From Planctomycetaceae bacterium (GTDB lineage: Bacteria > Planctomycetota > Planctomycetia > Planctomycetales > Planctomycetaceae): a DNA stretch of 8,119 bases. Shown here piece by piece: positions 1 through 6,880 of this stretch (its first letter is position 1; each line of letters begins with the position of its first letter). The stretch covers positions 1-8,119 of the forward strand of contig JAGQQP010000174.1 in NCBI GenBank assembly GCA_020426085.1. Direction: 5' to 3'. The position numbers were made by a program, and so were the translations under genes. The notes below the pieces were generated by a model. It was not told the DNA's origin. It saw only the letters and a list, made by a program, of their open reading frames with translations, and searched no databases.

Positions 1-867
1 AAAGAGGGAGCCGCCATTGATGATTTTTCCAAACCAGACCGTGTTGTCGTCGGAGTATCCCGACCTGAAATTGCAGATACACTACACGAACTCTATAAGC
101 CATTTCTGCGTACCGAACATCCATTCCTCTCAATGGAACTGGAAAGTGCGGAAATGACTAAATACGTAGCAAACTGCATGCTGGCAACAAAAATCAGTTT
201 CATCAATGAAATGGCAAACCTGTGCGAACGCGTCGGTGCCGATATCAATCAGGTGAGACGGGGAATCGGCCATGATCAACGAATTGGTTTTTCCTTCCTG
301 TTTCCCGGAGTGGGGTATGGGGGTTCCTGTTTCCCCAAAGATGTCTCTGCATTGATCTCCGTTGCTAAAAGCCAGCAGATGGAACCAGCTATTCTGAATG
401 CCGTCGACCGGGTCAACACCGCGCAGAAAAGAGTCCTTTTTGAAAAAGTAAACCACTTCTTCAACGGCGATCTGCAGGGCAAAACCTTTGCAATCTGGGG
501 ACTGGCCTTCAAGCCGAAGACGGATGATATCCGTGAAGCACCTGCCCTGGTCTTGATTGATCAACTTTTAGAGGCCGGCGCGCAGCTGAAAGTCCACGAT
601 CCGGTTGCCATGGACAATGTCAAAGAAATCTATGGCGATCAACTTGCTTATTTCGACCATCACTATGATACTCTGCAGGGAGCCGACGCCCTGATCATTG
701 TCACGGAATGGAATGAATTTCGGCATGCAGATTTTGATTATATTCAGCATAAACTGTCTAACCCCGTTATCTTTGACGGGCGGAATCTGTATGAGCCTGC
801 AAAAATGAAACAAAAAGGCTTTGATTACATCGGCATCGGGCTCAGTACTTTAAAAAGTAATAGCTAA
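1..867 (+). CDS. ugd: UDP-glucose 6-dehydrogenase, C-terminal part (5' end outside window)
   Basis: The frame is open from base 1 to the TAA at 865-867, giving 288 visible residues; about the first third (the NAD-binding Rossmann domain) lies outside the window. The enzyme oxidises UDP-glucose to UDP-glucuronate in the cytoplasm, using two NAD+, for exopolysaccharide and envelope sugars. The visible part begins with the family motif REGAAIDDF, followed by the central helical domain (about residues 45-140). The catalytic cysteine is in [10 protein letters not shown] (Cys110 of the visible part, bases 328-330). The C-terminal UDP-binding domain follows, with [10 protein letters not shown] (residues 166-175) and a late FDGRNLYEP. 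The Met codon at 133 is internal and not the start, because conserved sequence continues upstream of it. GDP-mannose dehydrogenase is the main alternative, but the middle-domain sequence fits the UDP-glucose enzyme better. Confidence 0.93.
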   Translation, partial: KEGAAIDDFSKPDRVVVGVSRPEIADTLHELYKPFLRTEHPFLSMELESAEMTKYVANCMLATKISFINEMANLCERVGADINQVRRGIGHDQRIGFSFLFPGVGYGGSCFPKDVSALISVAKSQQMEPAILNAVDRVNTAQKRVLFEKVNHFFNGDLQGKTFAIWGLAFKPKTDDIREAPALVLIDQLLEAGAQLKVHDPVAMDNVKEIYGDQLAYFDHHYDTLQGADALIIVTEWNEFRHADFDYIQHKLSNPVIFDGRNLYEPAKMKQKGFDYIGIGLSTLKSNS

Positions 868-953
868 ATTCTCAGCATACAATCAAACCAGACTTAATAA
901 GCAGACTGGTTCCTGAAACTCAGTGATCAGGAATCTTCAGAAAGAACGGAAAA
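868..953 (+). other. Intergenic gap with two overlapping hairpins (ugd-prfB)
   Basis: This 86-bp gap holds two inverted repeats. Hairpin A pairs AACCAG (886-891) with CTGGTT (906-911), with two further inner pairs after an A-A mismatch. Hairpin B pairs TTCCTGA (910-916) with TCAGGAA (927-933) and can be extended by a G-T and a G-C pair to 908-935. The 3' arm of A shares bases 908-911 with the 5' arm of B, so the two cannot form together. Neither is followed by a clear U-tract; only TCTTC follows B. A weak terminator or leader structure for prfB is possible. No convincing promoter was seen. Confidence 0.4.
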
Positions 954-2064
954 ATGGACCACGAACTCAAAGAGAAATGCACGGGAATCATGGATCGCAT
1001 CGTTAAATTACGAGACTCTCTTTGACTACGCTGACAAAAAAAAACGCGCTGCTGAAATCAACGAACTCATGGGAGCTGCCGGTTTCTGGGACAACCAGGA
1101 GAAGGCACAGGGGCTCGTCAACGAAATGCAGCAGATACAACTGATTGTCAAACCTCTCAACCAACTCGTCGAAGGCGCAGATGATCTTGAAGTCCTGATG
1201 GAGTTCATTGAGGAAGAAGGCAGCGAGGACAGCATCCCGGAACTCACTGCTACCGCCGAGCGGCTCGAATCGACTCTGGAACATCTGGAGCTTCAAGCCA
1301 TGATGTCTGCTCCGGAAGATGGTTCCGCTGCCTACTTAAGTATTCAGGCGGGTGAAGGAGGCACCGATTCTTCTGACTGGGCAGAGATGCTGCTGCGCAT
1401 GTATTTACGCTGGTGTGAACGCAGAGGGTTCAATGTAGAACTGCTGGATCGTTCCGATGCAGAAGAAGCAGGCATCCGCAGCGCGACGATTCGAATTGAA
1501 GGGGACTACGCCTATGGGTATCTCAAAGGAGAGACTGGTAACCACCGTTTAATCCGGATCAGTCCGTTTGACTCTGCAGGGCGCCGACATACATCCTTTG
1601 CCGCAATTGATGTTTCACCTGACATGGGTGAAATTGCAGAAATTGAAATTAACTGGGACCAGGATGTGCGCGAAGACACCTATCGTGCCAGTGGAGCAGG
1701 GGGGCAGCATATTAATAAAACGGATTCTGCCATCCGCCTCACCCACCTCGAATCAGGCGTTGTGGTACAATGTCAGAACAACCGCAGTCAGCATAAAAAC
1801 CGCGCAGAAGCCCGTAAAATGCTGAAAGCAAAACTGTTCCAGATCGAACAGGAAAAACGCGATGCAGAACTGGCTGCGAAACGAGGCGGTAAGTCTAAGA
1901 TCGGTTTTGGAGGTCAGACGGTTCGGAATTATGTGTTGCACCCCGATCAGTACGTTAAAGATGCGCGTACGGGGTATAAAGCAGGGAACCCGGGCCCCAT
2001 TCTGGATGGCGATCTCGATGGTTTCCTGGAAGCATTTCTACGCTGGGGTATGACGGAAAATTAA
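954..2064 (+). CDS. prfB: Peptide chain release factor 2 with +1 programmed frameshift
   Basis: RF2 recognises UGA and UAA stop codons on the ribosome and triggers peptide release. The zero frame starts at ATG 954 and reads 23 codons to CTT (1020-1022), then meets TGA at 1023-1025 followed by C. This is the autoregulatory RF2 site: the ribosome slips +1 onto TTT and continues with GAC at 1024 to TAA 2062-2064, giving 369 residues (E. coli RF2 has 365). The join reads [12 protein letters not shown], matching the E. coli junction GYL-DYDAKKER. The tripeptide anticodon SPF is at residues 203-205 and the catalytic GGQ at 249-251, both close to E. coli numbering. The residue before SGAGGQ is Ala, the form found in most RF2 proteins. 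ATG 990 is an alternative start in the same frame. The Met at 1069 is internal, and starting there would lose 38 residues. The upstream SD is weak (ACGGA at 946-950). Confidence 0.96.
1011..1026 (+). promoter_or_regulatory. prfB: RF2 programmed +1 frameshift site
   Basis: The slip codon CTT (1020-1022), the in-frame TGA (1023-1025) and the following C form the conserved CTTTGAC heptamer. RF2 levels regulate themselves here: when RF2 is scarce, UGA is decoded slowly and the ribosome shifts +1 to make more. In E. coli a purine-rich SD-like AGGGGG lies three bases before CTT and stimulates the shift. At the same position this sequence has CGAGAC (1011-1016), which offers only a GAG match to the anti-SD. 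Confidence 0.93.
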
Positions 2065-2103
2065 GGGGATAAACAGAAAATCAACTGTTTGATTATCTCA
2101 TTT

Positions 2104-2110
2104 GGGGGAG
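2104..2110 (+). promoter_or_regulatory. Strong ribosome binding site of the DUF1080 lipoprotein gene
   Basis: GGGGGAG lies seven bases before ATG 2118 and is the best Shine-Dalgarno match in the window. It supports this start and implies efficient translation compared with the neighbouring genes. Confidence 0.7.
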
Positions 2111-2117
2111 AGAAAAG

Positions 2118-3416
2118 ATGCTGCAAAAATCATGTACCTGTCTGGTTTTAATCACACTTTTTCCGTTTGTACTGGCAGGCTGCCTCAAAGTGGAACATCC
2201 TTCCCCGGAAGCAAAGTCTCATGCGGAACCCCAGCCTGGTGAAGCCGTCCAAACACCCCCACAGGCGAAAGAACCCGCAGCTGATGTGATTCCCGAGACA
2301 GGCTTGACTGGTGAAGAGATTGAGGCCGGCTGGATCGCTCTTTTCGATGGTCACAGCCTGTTTGGCTGGAAACCCAATAATGATGTCAACTGGCATGTCG
2401 AAGAAGGTGTTATCAAAGCGGACAAGGGAGAACCAGGGCTACTGCTCACCACATCTCCGTTTGCAGACTACGAACTGAAATTCGAGTTCAAACTGACCCC
2501 CGAAACAAACAGTGGCATGTTTCTGAGAACCACATTTGACCCCAAAGATCCCAGTAAGGACTGTTATGAACTGAATCTGTGTGATCAGAAAACCGAATTT
2601 CCGACCGGTAGCCTGGTTGCCCGCAGCAAAATCGAAAAACCGCTTCCCGTCAGTTCTGACTGGCAAACCTGTAACGTACGCCTGGAAGGACCGGAGATCA
2701 AAGCCAGTATCAATGGCAAAGAGGTTCTGAATTTCAAAGACTCTTCCGACAATCTGCGCAAAATCGGTTTCATCGGACTGCAGAAAAATGAAGGTGCCAT
2801 CGAATTTCGCAAAATCTATCTGAAACCACTCCGGATGTCGACTATTTTTAACGGAGTCGATCTGGCAGGCTGGAACGTTGTCCCTGGTTCGCAGAGTACA
2901 TTTGAAGTCGTCGACGGCACAATTCATGTCACTGCTGAAAAACAGGGCTACCTGGAAACAGAAGAGACCTGGGGAGACTTCCTGTTTCAGGCAACAGCAA
3001 AGTCCAATGGCGAATCCCTTAACAGTGGTTATTTTTTCCGTGCGATCAAAGGATCGGAAAAAGGGATGGCCAATGGCTACGAAGTTCAGATTCATAATGG
3101 AATCAAAGAGGGAGACCGGACCAAACCTGAAAACGCAGGAACAGGCGCCATATTCCGAAGAACTGAAGCCAGACGCGTGGTGACCAACGATCATGAATGG
3201 TTCACCACCACACTCTCTGCCTATGGCCCTCATATTGCAGTCTGGATTGACGGCTATCAGGTGACCGACTGGACTGACACCAGAAAGCCCGATGAAAATC
3301 CTCGTAAAGGTCTGCGACTGGAAGCGGGACATATCAGCCTGCAGGGGCATGATCCCACAACGGATCTAAACTTCAAAGATTTGAAAGTCAGCAGTCTCCC
3401 GGCTGATGCTCCCTGA
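2118..3416 (+). CDS. Lipoprotein with tandem DUF1080 (3-keto-disaccharide hydrolase-type) domains
   Basis: The 432-residue protein starts with a lipoprotein signal peptide: Lys4, a hydrophobic core, then the lipobox LAGC with lipidated Cys22. Residue +2 is Leu, so retention at the inner membrane by an Asp signal is not expected. A Pro/Glu/Ala-rich linker covers about 23-65. Two related domains follow, about 71-237 and 241-425. They share paired motifs: ALFDGHSLFGW and TIFNGVDLAGW; NSGMFLR (131-137) and NSGYFFR (302-308); CYELNL and GYEVQI; TGSLVAR and TGAIFRR. DUF1080 domains have a concanavalin-like jelly-roll fold and are very common in planctomycete extracytoplasmic proteins; some members hydrolyse 3-keto-glycosides. 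Substrate and activity cannot be read from this sequence. A strong SD, GGGGGAG (2104-2110), fixes the start. The gene lies 53 bp after prfB and its 3' end overlaps the opposing gene by 29 bp. Confidence 0.9.
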   Translation: MLQKSCTCLVLITLFPFVLAGCLKVEHPSPEAKSHAEPQPGEAVQTPPQAKEPAADVIPETGLTGEEIEAGWIALFDGHSLFGWKPNNDVNWHVEEGVIKADKGEPGLLLTTSPFADYELKFEFKLTPETNSGMFLRTTFDPKDPSKDCYELNLCDQKTEFPTGSLVARSKIEKPLPVSSDWQTCNVRLEGPEIKASINGKEVLNFKDSSDNLRKIGFIGLQKNEGAIEFRKIYLKPLRMSTIFNGVDLAGWNVVPGSQSTFEVVDGTIHVTAEKQGYLETEETWGDFLFQATAKSNGESLNSGYFFRAIKGSEKGMANGYEVQIHNGIKEGDRTKPENAGTGAIFRRTEARRVVTNDHEWFTTTLSAYGPHIAVWIDGYQVTDWTDTRKPDENPRKGLRLEAGHISLQGHDPTTDLNFKDLKVSSLPADAP

Positions 3417-4176
3417 ATTCACAGACACTGCGAATTGCGTGAAACAGCTCTGCTCCGGGAGCAAGCTTTGTTACCACTTTGCGTACCCCCCAGAGCTTTG
3501 CCGCAACAATAACTTCCGGGTGTGCCAGCCCCATGATGCCAATGACTGGCACAGTCAGCGTCCTGTTAATTAATTGATCGAGAACGGATTCCCAGGGGTC
3601 CAGGTCATACACAATGACATCCGCTGTGTCCTGGAGCGAGGCTGTGACAATTTCTCCTCCCCAGCCTCTGATCTGGTCCTCCAGCATGCTGCAATACCGA
3701 CTGTCGCCAGAAAACACACAGATACGCGGTGCAATTCCCTCTCCATCCAGCCGTAGTGGTAAAGCCGATGATTCCCATAGAAAGATTTCATCACGCCCGG
3801 CGGTCAGAGGAAAAACCTGAGCATGCGACTCAATAATTTCCATTTCTCTTTGAATCCGGGAAGCAGCGCTGCGCGCGGGAACACGAATACTGAACGGCCA
3901 GATTGATCGAGTTCTTCCATCAGATTCACACCAGACTCCATAGCAGCAGACAAAACGACTCAATGGAAAACGGCTGACAAGATCGTCTAAAATGTGAGGA
4001 CCATACTCATCAGGCCAGTTCTGACAAACGATGATCAAATCCGGAGTTACATTAACAGTCGGGATCAGATCCATACCGGAGATTTCAAGAATCCGGGCTT
4101 CGCTGCAGATTTCTCTGACGGAGCTCACAACGGAATCCATTTCCGGAGTCAGATTACCAATAATCAGCACATGCAT
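3388..4176 (-). CDS. Double receiver-like protein, mostly degenerate (function unknown)
   Basis: The 262-residue soluble protein has no signal peptide or membrane segment. Two CheY-like alpha/beta units can be traced. Unit 1 covers about residues 1-105, with strands MHVLIIGN and DLIIVCQ; the expected phosphoacceptor Asp is replaced by Cys51 or Gln52. Unit 2 covers about 151-252, with strands RICVFSGD, DVIVYD, PVIGIM and RKVVTK. It keeps an acidic Asp157, a candidate phosphoacceptor Asp191 and the conserved Lys237, but the Ser/Thr after strand 4 appears to be Met or Gly. No DNA-binding or enzymatic output domain is seen, so it may be a protein-interaction regulator. The start is ATG 4174-4176 (complement), with only a weak AAGG ten bases upstream. 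It is transcribed away from the kinase-like gene at 4423. The receiver assignment comes from pattern alone, without a profile search. Confidence 0.72.
   Translation of the reverse strand: MHVLIIGNLTPEMDSVVSSVREICSEARILEISGMDLIPTVNVTPDLIIVCQNWPDEYGPHILDDLVSRFPLSRFVCCYGVWCESDGRTRSIWPFSIRVPARSAASRIQREMEIIESHAQVFPLTAGRDEIFLWESSALPLRLDGEGIAPRICVFSGDSRYCSMLEDQIRGWGGEIVTASLQDTADVIVYDLDPWESVLDQLINRTLTVPVIGIMGLAHPEVIVAAKLWGVRKVVTKLAPGAELFHAIRSVCEFREHQPGDC
3446..3467 (+). terminator. Possible hairpin terminator of the DUF1080 gene
   Basis: TGCTC (3451-3455) pairs with GAGCA (3459-3463) around a CGG loop, and AGC (3446-3448) pairs with GCT (3465-3467) outside a small internal loop. It lies 30 bases after the lipoprotein stop and is followed by a partly T-rich stretch, TTGTTACCACTTT. 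It also sits inside the coding sequence of the opposing gene, so codon constraints could explain it by chance. Confidence 0.22.
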
Positions 4177-4422
4177 CTGATAAAGGCCTTATGAGAATTA
4201 CACTTTTGTCCAGATGTCGGTAGAAAGTCAGCTGCATTTATACCTGATCGAACTGGTTTCTGAAATGCTCTCTGGAAGGATTTTCCACCTGCCTTAAAGC
4301 TGCAGATCACTCTTGCCAAATATTGTAAATTTTGCCATAACTCATTTTCTATTAGGCTGATCGGACTCAAAACAGAACAAAATAGAAATCGTGCTCGAGG
4401 TTATCTTCCTCGCCAAAACGTT
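4177..4422. other. Shared divergent upstream region
   Basis: This 246-bp stretch separates the start codons of the receiver-like gene (leftward) and the kinase-like gene (rightward), so it must carry promoters for both. It looks more AT-rich than the flanking genes, especially 4310-4390. For the leftward gene a TATAAA-like -10 is seen on the complement at 4237-4242, but its -35 is poor. For the rightward gene see the candidate at 4313-4341. A small hairpin, CGAGG (4396-4400) with CCTCG (4408-4412), lies just before the GTG start. No small gene was found here. Confidence 0.5.
4313..4341 (+). promoter_or_regulatory. Candidate sigma-70-type promoter for the kinase-like gene
   Basis: TTGCCA (4313-4318, five of six matches to TTGACA) is followed after 17 bases by CATAAC (4336-4341, four of six matches to TATAAT). 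Transcription would start near 4348 and leave a leader of about 75 bases before the GTG at 4423. This rests on consensus matching alone. Confidence 0.3.
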
Positions 4423-6723
4423 GTGGAAAAGGATTTCGTCACGTTGCTCGAACCACCGTCTCCCGAATTATTGCATCGATTAACAAAGCTCAAGCTTTGT
4501 ACCACAGCTGATGTGAGACGCTGTCGGAGCCGTGTGCGTAAACTGGCACGTGGCATTCCCGCATTCGACTCTGTCTGGATTGATGCTCTGGTTCAGGCAC
4601 AGAAAATCACTCCTTTTCAGGCACGCGTGCTGGAATCGGGACACCCGGAGCAGTTGGCTGTAGGACCTTACCTGTTGATTTCAGAACTGGGACATTCTCC
4701 CCAGTCCCACACCTATATCGCCAGGGCTCCAGAGAGTACAGAACAATGTGCTCTGAAAATCACGACTCCCCAAACCGATCAACCTCAGCAGTTACAGAAA
4801 CACTTTCAAAATCTGCTGCAGCGATTACAGGGACTGCAGCACCCCTCGCTGGTATTACCTCGGGTCATTAAACAGCTTCCCCAACAGTTTGTGATTGTCA
4901 GTCATTACTTGCCTTCCGTTCCTGTTTCAGAACTACTGATCCGCCGGGGCCGGTTTCCGGTTCCCGTAGTTCTGGCTATTGGTGCACAACTGCTGGAGGC
5001 ACTGGTATTGCTCGAGCAGCGAAAAGTAGTACACGGCGATATTCGTCCCTGGAATGTCCGTCTGACTGCGAGAGGGAATGCTGCCCTCGTCGATCCCGGT
5101 CTGGCCCCCATCCTCTCTCCTGAACTGACCATTCACGCCGCATTACCACCGCGTTGTTATGATGGTATCGCTCCAGAACTGATCGGCACCGGTCGCCATC
5201 CCGATACGCAAAGTGATCTGTATGCTCTGGGATGTTTGCTCTGGGAATTACTCGCGGGACGACCTCCCTTTACAACAGGTGATCCGCTGGCCAAACTGGC
5301 CTGCCATCAGACAAAATCTGTGCCCGATATCCGCAGCTGGGCTCCCGAAACACCTGCAGGGCTGGCCGAAGCTTTAATTCGCTTTACGGCTGCTGATCCC
5401 GGGCTGCGTCCCTCGATTATGCAGGCGGCACAAAAACTCTGGCCCGGAACAACTTCACGAAATCTCCTCACCAGATTCCATGATTCCTTTCAGCACCAGA
5501 CCTCCCGCGTTGAACCAGATTTGAAATCAGAAAAACCGGGCCGATTACCTCTGATCGCCGCACTGATTTTTGTGCTCTCCGGACTATCGTACACACTACT
5601 GGATGAAGGAGCCCGAAACCATCTGCTGAAGATTACATCCAGTGTTTCCTTCAACCAGACTGACCAGAATCCCTCCACGCCCCCCGACACTCAGCCTATC
5701 GAAAACAAAACAGAGGCTTCAGTTCTCACGTTGATCCCGGCCCCCGACGAACAGGGGGTAATCCGGTTGGAAGCCGATACTGTGTACGAATCAACCAGTA
5801 TCACCACCATCGGCCCTCTTACCCTCAAGGGGAATCCGGCACATCCTGCGATCATTGAAGTCAAAGATGATTCATTTCAAGTGGTCGCTGAACAGCTGAC
5901 TGTGGAAAATGTGATATTTATCAATCGAACCAGCGCCCCTCATACAACAGCACAAACGAATCACGCTCTGCTAAACGTGACTGCCCAGAACATCAAACTC
6001 CACTCCTGTTACTTTGCGCAACTGGAAGCAGGTGCAAATACCGGTTCGAACCAGATCCGTAGTGCCTTGTATTGGAAACCATTGGATCCCCAACAACGAA
6101 ACGGGACCAATCTGGCATTTCAGAATACGATTTTTGCTGTTCCCGGGCATGCAGTACATGTATCTCAAACACCTCAGAGTATTTCACTCGCTAATTGCCT
6201 GAACCTCACTTCACGCTCACTACTCTATCTGGAACACCCGCCGGAAATTGACCAGCAGTTAAACCTCAACCTGCAACATCTGAGTATGCGGGAAACAGGC
6301 CCACTCCTGTTATTAAACTGGTCCGACCAGATTCAGATTCATGGAGCCATTCAGATAGAAGCCCGGGACTGTGTATTTGAACTGTCCCGGTCTGCTCTGA
6401 TACAGGTTCAGGGATCGAAGCCTCCCAAAAACTGGCTCTCATCGGTCGGACTGATGGGGGAAGGCTCGGTTGCTTCTTCCAATATTCTGATCGCTGGCTG
6501 GCAGGAGTCCCCCGGACAGTCGCTGGAAGAACTCAGTACAGACAATATGATGATTGAAGGCCTCTCCACGGGAGAATTTCAATATGCAGCTGAAATAAGT
6601 CTCCGCCCTGCAGATTCTCTGGTTACCGCGGCTCAAGTGCCACGTAAATCGGCCCAACCGCCGGGTATTCAGCCAGAAATGTTTCCAGACTTTCTCACCA
6701 GCCTGAAATCCCTCGAAAAGTAA
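4423..6723 (+). CDS. Transmembrane protein kinase-like protein with extracytoplasmic beta-helix-like domain
   Basis: The 766-residue protein has three parts. Residues 1-80 form a helical leader of the type preceding planctomycete Ser/Thr kinases (ITPFQARVL...VGPYLL). Residues 83-340 form a PknB/Hanks-type kinase domain: ATP-site Lys112 (ALK), catalytic loop HGD at 204-206 with Asn211, DPG at 224-226 instead of DFG, APE at 250-252, SDLYALG with Asp264, and LRPS with Arg329. The Gly-rich loop (89-97) is degraded and the helix-C Glu appears to be Leu131. One membrane helix (about 375-392) follows. The rest (about 440-735) shows repeated short beta strands such as LTVENVIFINRT, typical of a right-handed parallel beta-helix, expected outside the cytoplasm. 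The GTG start at 4423 lacks an SD; TTG 4444 (codon 8) has AAGGA ten bases upstream and is a real alternative. The catalytic Lys and two Asp remain, so activity is uncertain rather than excluded. Confidence 0.85.
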   Translation: MEKDFVTLLEPPSPELLHRLTKLKLCTTADVRRCRSRVRKLARGIPAFDSVWIDALVQAQKITPFQARVLESGHPEQLAVGPYLLISELGHSPQSHTYIARAPESTEQCALKITTPQTDQPQQLQKHFQNLLQRLQGLQHPSLVLPRVIKQLPQQFVIVSHYLPSVPVSELLIRRGRFPVPVVLAIGAQLLEALVLLEQRKVVHGDIRPWNVRLTARGNAALVDPGLAPILSPELTIHAALPPRCYDGIAPELIGTGRHPDTQSDLYALGCLLWELLAGRPPFTTGDPLAKLACHQTKSVPDIRSWAPETPAGLAEALIRFTAADPGLRPSIMQAAQKLWPGTTSRNLLTRFHDSFQHQTSRVEPDLKSEKPGRLPLIAALIFVLSGLSYTLLDEGARNHLLKITSSVSFNQTDQNPSTPPDTQPIENKTEASVLTLIPAPDEQGVIRLEADTVYESTSITTIGPLTLKGNPAHPAIIEVKDDSFQVVAEQLTVENVIFINRTSAPHTTAQTNHALLNVTAQNIKLHSCYFAQLEAGANTGSNQIRSALYWKPLDPQQRNGTNLAFQNTIFAVPGHAVHVSQTPQSISLANCLNLTSRSLLYLEHPPEIDQQLNLNLQHLSMRETGPLLLLNWSDQIQIHGAIQIEARDCVFELSRSALIQVQGSKPPKNWLSSVGLMGEGSVASSNILIAGWQESPGQSLEELSTDNMMIEGLSTGEFQYAAEISLRPADSLVTAAQVPRKSAQPPGIQPEMFPDFLTSLKSLEK
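4483..4500. repeat. Perfect inverted repeat inside the kinase-like gene
   Basis: ACAAAGCT (4483-4490) and AGCTTTGT (4493-4500) are perfect inverted arms separated by CA. The mRNA could form a seven-pair stem with a TCAA loop, about 60 bases after the GTG start. It may be chance or may affect early translation. Confidence 0.4.
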
Positions 6724-6880
6724 GCTGATGAGTCGCAGTTCTCCGCGCGATCTCCTTGAAGGGAGCAGGGGGGATTGGTAATATCTCTACCAGTCCTGTG
6801 ATAACATCCTTCGATCGGGGTCTGTACGCATCTGACGTTACCCGGGTTGAAATACGTACCTACTCTAATCTGATGCGACT
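6724..6880 (+). other. Intergenic leader region of pyrB
   Basis: This 157-bp gap holds a strong hairpin (6771-6797), an 8-bp palindrome ACCCGGGT around 6839-6846, and a loose inverted repeat, GTACG near 6824 with CGTAC near 6855. No clear -35/-10 pair was found, and no SD stands before the pyrB ATG. A start-poor open frame runs from 6732 to a TGA at 6882-6884 that overlaps the pyrB start codon. No convincing small gene was identified. Confidence 0.4.
6771..6797 (+). promoter_or_regulatory. Leader hairpin upstream of pyrB
   Basis: GGATTGGTA (6772-6780) pairs with TACCAGTCC (6788-6796) around a 7-base loop, with one T-G wobble; an outer G-T pair (6771/6797) extends it to ten pairs. It begins 48 bases after the kinase-like gene's stop. 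There is no U-tract after it, so it is not a standard intrinsic terminator. It could be a transcript 3' end, an RNA-stability element or a regulatory leader of the pyrimidine genes. Confidence 0.4.

Noticed and set aside
130..564. 144-codon minus-strand frame within the UDP-glucose dehydrogenase gene
   Set aside because: It is a shadow of a strongly conserved coding sequence and has no domain of its own.
1023..1025. The in-frame TGA as a sign of a pseudogene or sequencing error in prfB
   Set aside because: The CTTTGAC context and position match the conserved RF2 autoregulatory frameshift, and the rest of the protein is intact.
2068..2097. Hairpin AAACAG/CTGTTT between prfB and the lipoprotein gene as a terminator
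   Set aside because: The stem is short and AT-rich, extends only across a 4-base bulge and has no U-tract, so it is not convincing.
2439..3350. 303-codon open frame on the minus strand within the lipoprotein gene
   Set aside because: It lies wholly antisense to a well-supported gene, its product has an odd Phe/Cys-rich composition with no recognisable domain, and it is explained by codon bias of the sense strand.
3463..4505. Near-repeat CAAGCTTTGT(T)ACCAC at about 3462 and 4491
   Set aside because: Two 15-base matches about 1 kb apart, one with a gap, both inside coding sequence. Such matches are not surprising in 8 kb and there is no sign of a mobile element.
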